From Orobanche coerulescens (Eukaryota > Streptophyta > Magnoliopsida > Lamiales > Orobanchaceae), in assembly GCA_033398695.1 (NCBI GenBank), contig CM065802.1, positions 143,206,096 to 143,270,095 on the forward strand: a stretch of DNA of 64,000 nucleotides. Direction: 5' to 3'. The notes beneath the pieces are model-generated. The model had not been told where the DNA came from and ran no database searches. It saw only the letters and a list, made by a program, of their open reading frames with translations. The stretch's first letter is position 1. Every line of letters starts with the position of its first letter. Made by a program: the position numbers and the translations under genes. This document shows positions 58,235 through 64,000 of the stretch, one piece after another.

Positions 58235-58240
58235 TGTCCG

Positions 58241-59800
58241 CTAAAAGTTTTAAGATCTCTCAATCCTGAATGGAGTATGAAAGTTGTAGCTATGATAGAA
58301 TCAAAGGATATCAACAAAATAAAGATCCAGGAGCTGCTCTCTGATCTGAAGGTATTTGAGGTCGAGCTGTCCTACTCATCATCCACTGAGCCAGCTGAGA
58401 AAGGAATGGCATTTGTAGCGTAGTCCTCTGCAAAGAGCCTATCTGAATTAAATCCTCCAAACCCTCTAAACTTTGAGGAAGAAATGGCATTTATCATGAA
58501 GAGGTTCAACAATTTCAGGAAAAACTACTCAAAATATAAGAAGAACTTCAAGGAGAACCAAAGAAGAAATCAAAAAGCTGGAAACTAGAAAATAGAATGC
58601 TACAACTGTCGTAAAACAGGACATATCTAGTTTGACTGTCCTGAACTCAAAAAGGATGATGACAAAAAGGACATGGGCAAAAAAGAAGACAAGAGGAAAG
58701 CCCTCATCGGTGAAGACCAAACTCAAGAGAGAGTTGAATCAAGCGGTAGATTTTTCTCTGATGATGATGATGACTACAAATGCTTGATGGCCAACCTAGC
58801 TGATGAAGAGGTAACATCTAAACCTCATATTATAGAAGGTTTCAGTTCAGATATATCCGAAGACATTGATCTTCATAAATCTGTCAATCAGTTGCTAAAA
58901 GATTTTGAAACTTTAAAAACAGCCCACCCGACTGTTGCAACTGAGAATGCACAGCTCAAGAATGAGAAAGTCCAGTGGAAAAATGATTTTGAGAAACTCA
59001 GCCAAGAGTCAGCAAAGTTTAAAAACATCATAGTGGAGTTTGAAAAACAATCTGAAAATACTTTGAAAAACTCAGTTGAAAATACCACAGTTGAGGTTCA
59101 TAAGCTGACTATTTTGAACAGTGAAAAGTCAGCTGCACTTGCTCATATCAAAACTGATCTTTAAAAATTGAAACAGCTAAACAGTGCACAAGCTAAAGAG
59201 ATTACGTCTCTAAAAGCATATATAACTATTGATGTCTTATGTATAAACCAAAGGCCACTCTATTTAAAATAAGGCCTTGGATATGACCCCAACACTCCCT
59301 CCACTTCTAAAACCACATTTATAAAGGGAGAAACTTATGTCGAGACTGCTGAGCCTATAAACAAACCCGTATTTAGAAATGGGCAACAATCCAATCAAAG
59401 GTTTAGGCTGCAACCAAGGTACACAAGGCAGTCACCTAGACAAGAGACTAGGCAATGGCCAAGGCAGAAGCAACAGTCAAAACATTATTCTGCTTATTAC
59501 CAAAGACTCCCCAAAAACAGATTTCAAAATGGGAGAGGTAAATGGAAACCTCAAGGTTATCCAAACTTTCAAATGATCAGGTATGGAGACCTCAAAGCTT
59601 TCATCATAGGTCCCAGCCAAGATTTTACAATGGCCCATACCACTCAAAATATAAGGCATATCCTATATACAATTCTAACCAGGGATCCAGGCCTAGACAA
59701 TATGCACCTTATAGGGTTAATCAATATAATTTCCATAACACCAGGAGAAACCAATTCCCAGGAAACCCACTAAACCCAAAGGACCCATTATAATTAGGGT
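58241..59800 (+). pseudogene. gag of a SIRE-like copia, N-terminus missing
   Basis: It starts inside gag (KVLRSLNPEWSMKVVAMIESK) at the junction with the gypsy LTR. A zinc knuckle CYNCRKTGHI.FDC (58599-58639) carries an in-frame stop just before its last Cys. The 163-residue open frame 58673-59164 is acidic (FSDDDDDYKCLMANLADEE) and then a long probable coiled coil, as in SIRE-type gag proteins. A basic Gln/Arg/Asn-rich stretch follows to about 59800. Stops at 58423, 59162 and 59270 break it. Confidence 0.82.
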
Positions 59801-59859
59801 AACTCTACTTGTCTGATTGCAAAAAAGGAATAAGGACTACTACCATGTCACCTCAAGTT

Positions 59860-61060
59860 CAATAGGAGGAAGTGAAGAATGGTTTGTAGATTCAGGATGA
59901 TCAAGGCACACGATAGGAAATAAGAAGGTCATATCAAATTATATCAAAGAAAGAGGAACAGATGTAACCTTTGGAGATAGTTCTCGTGGACAAACAAAAG
60001 GTTATGGGGAATTACACAGAGGAAACATTGCCATCTCAAAAGTGCAGTATGTCAAAGGACTCAAATACAACCTGTTGAGCATAAGTCAGTTCTGTGATCA
60101 AAAGAACCTAGTAGTTTTCACTATTCGGAAATGCATGGTAATTGATATCCTATCTAGAGAAGTGAAAAAACAAGGATACAAGAGAAGGGATGTCTACATG
60201 ATAGATTAGAAGTCAGGAACACCAAGCGCATGCTTTATATCCAGAACCATAGCTGAAAATGGATGGCTCTGGCACAAAAGACTATGTCACCTGAACTTCC
60301 AAGCTCTCAACAAGATAAGCTCACTGAAATTAGTCAGAGGACTTCCATATGAAGTATTCAAGAAGGAAGTTCTCCGTGATGCATGCCAAAAGGGAAAGCA
60401 AACCAAAGCTTCATTCAAATCAGTTCAGCATACCACTATATTCCACAGGATTTTGGACCTACTTCACATGGATTTATTTGGTCCAATCAAGCCAAGAACT
60501 CTAAGTGAAATAAAGCATGCTCTAGTAGTTGTGGATGACTACTCAAGATACATTTGGATAATATTCCTCTATAAGAAGAGTGAAACATTGACCAAGTTAC
60601 TTGAGCTGTAAAGAACAATTCAGAATGAGAAATCCCTCCCCATCATTAATATAAGATCAGACAGAGGTGGAGAATTTCTCAACAAGGCAATCACTGAATA
60701 TAGTGGTCAGAATGGAATTCAATATGAAGTCTCTGCCGCAAGAACACTACAATAAAATGGTGTAGCTGAAAGAAGGAATAGAACCCTGAAGGAAGCTGCC
60801 AGGTCAATGATTGCTGAAACTGACCTGCCAAAGAGCTTCTGGGCTGAAGCCGTCAACACAGCATGCCATACTCAGAATAGGAGTATGATAGTAGGGAGAC
60901 ACAACAAAACTCCCTATAAGGTTTGGAACGGTAGAACACCAACTGTTGGATATTTTCATGTATTTGGTTGTAAGTGTTTCATTCACAACAATGGTAAAGC
61001 CAAATTGAATGCCTTGATGCTAAAACTGATGATGGTTTCTTTATGGGATACTCACAAATA
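59860..61060 (+). pseudogene. Protease and integrase of the SIRE-like copia
   Basis: The protease active site reads VDSG with a TGA immediately after (59898), where copia elements usually have Cys. The integrase zinc region ([10 protein letters not shown] ... DACQKGK) lies at about 60270-60400. The core shows DLLHMDLFGP with the first Asp, VVDDYSRY, IRSDRGGEF with the second Asp and NGVAERRNRTL with the Glu, so the triad survives. Stops at about 60208, 60610 and 60753 interrupt. The frame 60807-61061 covers the C-terminal part (LPKSFWAEAVNTACH, FHVFGCKCF). Confidence 0.85.
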
Positions 61061-61518
61061 AGCAAGGCATACAGAGTTTTTAACAAAAGAACCTTAGTTG
61101 TGGAAGAAACACCTCATGTTGTTTATGATGAATCTACTGTTGAGTATAGAAAGCAGGTGGAATTAATTGAGAGAGCTCAAAACCGCCACATTGGGAGAAG
61201 TCATCATCAATGACACATGAATGGTGGACACAGCTGATGAAAACCTAGCTGCAGATCAGATAGGATCTCCAATCATAGCTGATTCAACTGTAGCTCATCC
61301 ACCTGCAGCTGATAAAGTCACAACTGATCCAACCACAGCTGATGAAGATCCTCAAGACCCAACTGCAGCTGACAAATCATAGCTGAACCTATTACAGCTG
61401 CAGATCACCAAATCCAACCTGAAGAAGAATCAGACGCAGTTCATCCAAGCAACTCAACTGGGGGAACAAATCTTGAAGATTAACCTTCAAAAGCTGAAGA
61501 TGACAATGAAATTCCAAA
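61061..61518 (+). pseudogene. Linker between integrase and RT with AD-repeats
   Basis: Degenerate coding sequence in which CAGCTGAT-type words recur, encoding repeated Ala-Asp and Thr-Ala-Asp units (about 61230-61400). It is broken by stops. Low-complexity linkers are normal here in SIRE-type pol. Confidence 0.6.
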
Positions 61519-62387
61519 ATGGCTAAAAATCACCCTATCCAAAAGATCATTGGAAATCTAACTGATGGAGTCAAGACCAGGAAATCCATAGAACCAGCAG
61601 GAATGGCAATGTTTTCTTGCTTCATGTTTCGAATGGAGCCCAAAACAATAGAACAGTCCCTGGATGACTACACATGGGTGATATCAATGCAAAGGGAGCT
61701 AAACCAAATGGAGAGAAACAATGTCTGGGAACTAACAGACAGACCAAATCACAAGAAAGTCATAGGCACCAAATGGGTGTACAAAAACAAATGTGATGAA
61801 GATGGAGCTATTGTTAGGAATAAATCCAGATTGGTTGCCAAAGGATATGCTCAATATGAAGGAATATATTTTGATGAGACATATGCACCAGTAGAAAGAC
61901 TTGAAGAAATCAAACTATTCCTTACATATGCAGCATTCAAGGATTTCGAGGTCTACCAAATGGACGTAAAAACTGCATTTCTCAATGGAGTTCTAGAAGA
62001 AGAAGTCTATGTGGAGCAACCCCCTGGATTTGTCAAAGGAAACAAAGTATACAAGCCTCTAAAAGCTCTATATGGACTTAAGCAAGCACCAAGAGCCTGG
62101 TAAGAAACTCTATCTGTATTTCTGGAGAAAAAGGGGTTTTGCAAAAAGGAAAGGTGGACAAAACTCTCTTCAGAATTGAACATGAAAACCACATATTACT
62201 AGTTCAAATATATGTGGATGACATTATTTTTTGCTCAACCAATGCTGAGCTATGTGACAAGTTCTCTAAACTCATGCAAGGAGAATTTGAGATGAGTATG
62301 ATGGGCAAAATATACTTCTTTATTGGTTTACAATTCAAGCAAATGGACACCGGAATATTCATCAACCAAGCTAAGTATACAAGGTAA
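61519..62387 (+). pseudogene. Reverse transcriptase of the SIRE-like copia
   Basis: The open frame 61519-62103 begins [17 protein letters not shown] and carries [41 protein letters not shown] and GLKQAPRAW, the classical copia RT order. A TAA and a frameshift (62102-62138) precede the second frame (62139-62387) with the catalytic QIYVDDIIF box and EFEMSMMGKIYFFIGLQ. A TAA at 62385 separates it from the next part. Confidence 0.9.
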
Positions 62388-62940
62388 CTAATCAAAAGAT
62401 TTGACATGGAGACAGCCAAACCACTAAGAGTCCCAATGAGCACATCTCTACACATTGATGCAGATGAAGGAGGCATTGCAGTGGATCCAACCCACTACAG
62501 AGGACTAATTGGATCACTTCTATACCTAACTGCAAGCAGACCTGATATTTCATATGCAGTAGGAGTGTGTGCAAGATTCCAGTCCAAACCAAAGCAGTCT
62601 CACCAGGAAGCATCTAAAAGGATAATCAGATACCTTAAGTCTACAATTAATGTTAGACTATCGTATCCCAAGGATGACAACTTTGAGCTGTCAGGATACT
62701 CAGATGCAGACTTTGCAGGATGCAAAATCAATCGGGATTGCACCAGTGGTACATGCCAATTCCTGGGAACGAGACTAATATCTTGATTCAGTAAAAAGCA
62801 GGTGTCCAACTCAATATCCACAACTGAGTCAGAATATCTAGCTGCAGGAAGCTGTTGCGCTCAAATACTATGGATCAAACAACAGCTAAGGGACTACAAC
62901 ATCATAGCAAATGAAGTTCCTATCTCAGATAAGAAAAGTC
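62388..62940 (+). pseudogene. RT end and truncated RNase H of the SIRE-like copia
   Basis: The frame 62406-62786 reads YRGLIGSLLYLTASRPDI and then RNase H (YSDADFAGCKINRDCTSG). A TGA at 62784 is followed by SKKQVSNSISTTESEYLAA and CCAQILWIKQQLRDY. Similarity stops at NEVPI, so the usual D-N-T-S-A-I and DIFTKPL end, seen in the relative at 21320, is missing. The pol end has been deleted and replaced by a degenerate repeat. Confidence 0.85.
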
Positions 62941-63257
62941 ATCTGACCTGAACTAGTCCAGAGAAAACTCATCTGACCTGAAACAGTCAAGTAAAGCACA
63001 AACAAGGAGTAAAACTCATCTGATCTGATCCAGACAAGGAGTATCACCTGACTCAGAGAACAGATAAGGAAAAGTCATATGATCCGAAGACCAGACGAGG
63101 AAGCAACCTGATCAGACCAAACGAGGAACCAAAGCACATACAAAGAAAGCAAGCTGACATCAACCACAAACGACATACCTCACCTCATACATAGCGTACA
63201 AGAAGTCAAAGAGTCAACCAACTAAGTTTTATAGTTCTTTAAATGCTTAAATTTATT
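62941..63257. repeat. Degenerate repeat and spacer before third ORF
   Basis: CATCTGACCTGAA and close variants recur about six times between 62936 and 63110, with CAGACAAGGA and AGACGAGGA words between them. From 63140 the sequence is plain non-coding spacer. Confidence 0.65.
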
Positions 63258-63266
63258 ACACGTGGC
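63258..63266 (+). promoter_or_regulatory. G-box/ABRE-like site
   Basis: ACACGTGGC matches the ABRE form of the G-box bound by plant bZIP factors. It lies 112 bp upstream of the TATA box of the third ORF. Function is inferred. Confidence 0.4.
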
Positions 63267-63377
63267 TAAAATCACACGACCACACTACTTCCATGTCTAC
63301 CTCCATGATGTCCACTCAATTATTCGAGATGTCATTATTTATTTTATTATTAAATCCAAAATGTCTCTTCGAATGGT

Positions 63378-63385
63378 TATATAAG
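63378..63385 (+). promoter_or_regulatory. TATA box before copia third ORF
   Basis: TATATAAG, 122 nt upstream of the ATG at 63507, with a pyrimidine-rich stretch about 30 bp after it. It parallels the box at 11230-11236. Confidence 0.55.
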
Positions 63386-63506
63386 ACGGTCGAAATCATT
63401 TAACAAAGCTTTACCGTCTTCAAACTCTAAGAACCCTAATTTTTCCGAGAAAGCCAAGAACCCTAGAACCTTCACTACACCCAATCGAAAATCTTATTTT
63501 TCCGAA

Positions 63507-64000
63507 ATGGACTCAATCACTTACTTCGAAGGTGTCAATCTCAAGCCGGTGAAGGATCAAATCATTTTAACATTATTGTCGATTTTGAAGGTTTGCTTGA
63601 ATCGAACAACACGGCAAAAATGGCTCATGTAATGTGAAAGATCAAGAAGAATGGAATTTACCATTTCCTGGACATCAACCCGTCGCAGCTTTTCAAGGAA
63701 GATAACATAGGTTTTTTTAAAGAAGCAAGTGTCATGGAGCATGGCATCAAGAGCTCCATTTTCGAAGAAGAAATTACCATCACCCAGCAAACCATCACCG
63801 ACTCTTGCAAACTGAAAAATAGGGGCATAACAGTCGAGGTCCTGAAGCAAAGTCCGGTCGATATTTGGTATGAAATTAAGTTATCAGAACAGACGATGAG
63901 GGTTAAATTCATGGCAGAAAAGGGATACCTGTTGAAAGAATACAAGTATGTCCTTGACATCACCAACAAAATTGTCATGGACATGGCAGGAAGTTTCGAT
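63507..64000 (+). pseudogene. Third ORF of the SIRE-like copia, N-terminal part
   Basis: From the ATG at 63507 the frame reads MDSITYFEGVNLKPVKDQI, then shifts. After a TGA at 63635-63637 it is open to the window edge (121 residues). The open part includes YHFLDINPSQLFKED, MEHGIKSSIFEEEI and YKYVLDITNKIVMDMAGS. It follows copia pol on the same strand at the place where SIRE-type elements carry an env-like ORF, and its layout matches the ORF at 8169-11112. Similarity to plant transposon proteins is suspected from composition only; no transmembrane segment is visible in this part. The C-terminal part lies outside the window. Confidence 0.55.

Larger units (their letters stand above)
55752..58240 (-). 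mobile_element. Family-A-like gypsy LTR with GCGC-class palindromes
   Basis: The plus strand starts TGTAACACCC, the LTR end. The downstream half follows the LTR at 1134-4129 in reverse (CAGACATCCACCCCCGAATACTC, AGCAAAACTCCACTG). The TATA box is at 58008-58015, with a palindrome array upstream of it. The outer part of U3, about 600 bp judging by the 1134-4129 copy, is missing at the junction with copia gag near 58241. Confidence 0.8.

Noticed and set aside
1..64000. Host genes, rRNA or tRNA genes
   Set aside because: Every recognisable coding stretch belongs to a transposable element. Met-tRNA-like matches are primer binding sites next to LTRs.

Overview
This 64 kb window comes from a plant nuclear genome, most likely a flowering plant. 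It is almost entirely nested, decayed transposable elements: chromodomain-carrying Ty3/gypsy elements, SIRE-like and other Ty1/copia elements, a plant L1-type LINE, BED-finger hAT transposons and a MITE. I see no host gene, rRNA, tRNA or CRISPR array. The setting looks like repeat-rich heterochromatin. Species cannot be fixed from the sequence alone.

Layout. 1-4129: decayed end of a gypsy element and its 3' LTR. 4304-5355: internally deleted hAT remnant (-). 5356-7344: 3' end of a SIRE-like copia with its LTR (+). 7756-8169: 5' terminus of a second hAT. 8169-11360 and 20839-22063: a SIRE-like copia (-), split by a complete gypsy element at 11366-20833 with target duplication TGAGC. 22064-25310: gypsy tail and 3' LTR (+) carrying a MITE. 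25311-26023: U3 piece of another LTR (-). 26024-52817: one old copia element (-) invaded by a complete hAT (27103-30596, duplication CACAAGTG), a LINE (31292-32757), a full gypsy (33065-41823, duplication ATACA) and a gag-only gypsy derivative (42733-52624, duplication CCCTT). 52818-58240: three gypsy LTR pieces (-) around a copia RT fragment. 58241-64000: SIRE-like copia (+) running off the window.

The most striking signal lies in the gypsy LTRs. Directly upstream of the LTR TATA box lie arrays of 12-bp palindromes. The palindrome differs between families (TTACGTACGTAA, TAGCGYGCGCTA, TATCGGCCGATA), but all fit TWNCGNNCGNWA, with two CpGs four bases apart. In every family except the first LTR, copies recur mostly every 23 bp. 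Two LTRs with related downstream halves carry different palindromes, and the two LTRs of one element differ mainly at palindrome CpGs. This looks like a phased U3 enhancer or silencing array that changes sequence while keeping its geometry.

The gypsy families also share two structures with compensatory base changes: a stem-loop near the LTR 3' end (U5), and an inverted repeat just before the polypurine tract. Both SIRE-like copias carry a third reading frame after pol with its own TATA box about 120 nt before the ATG. All coding regions are broken; the only long undamaged frames are parts of larger pseudogenes.
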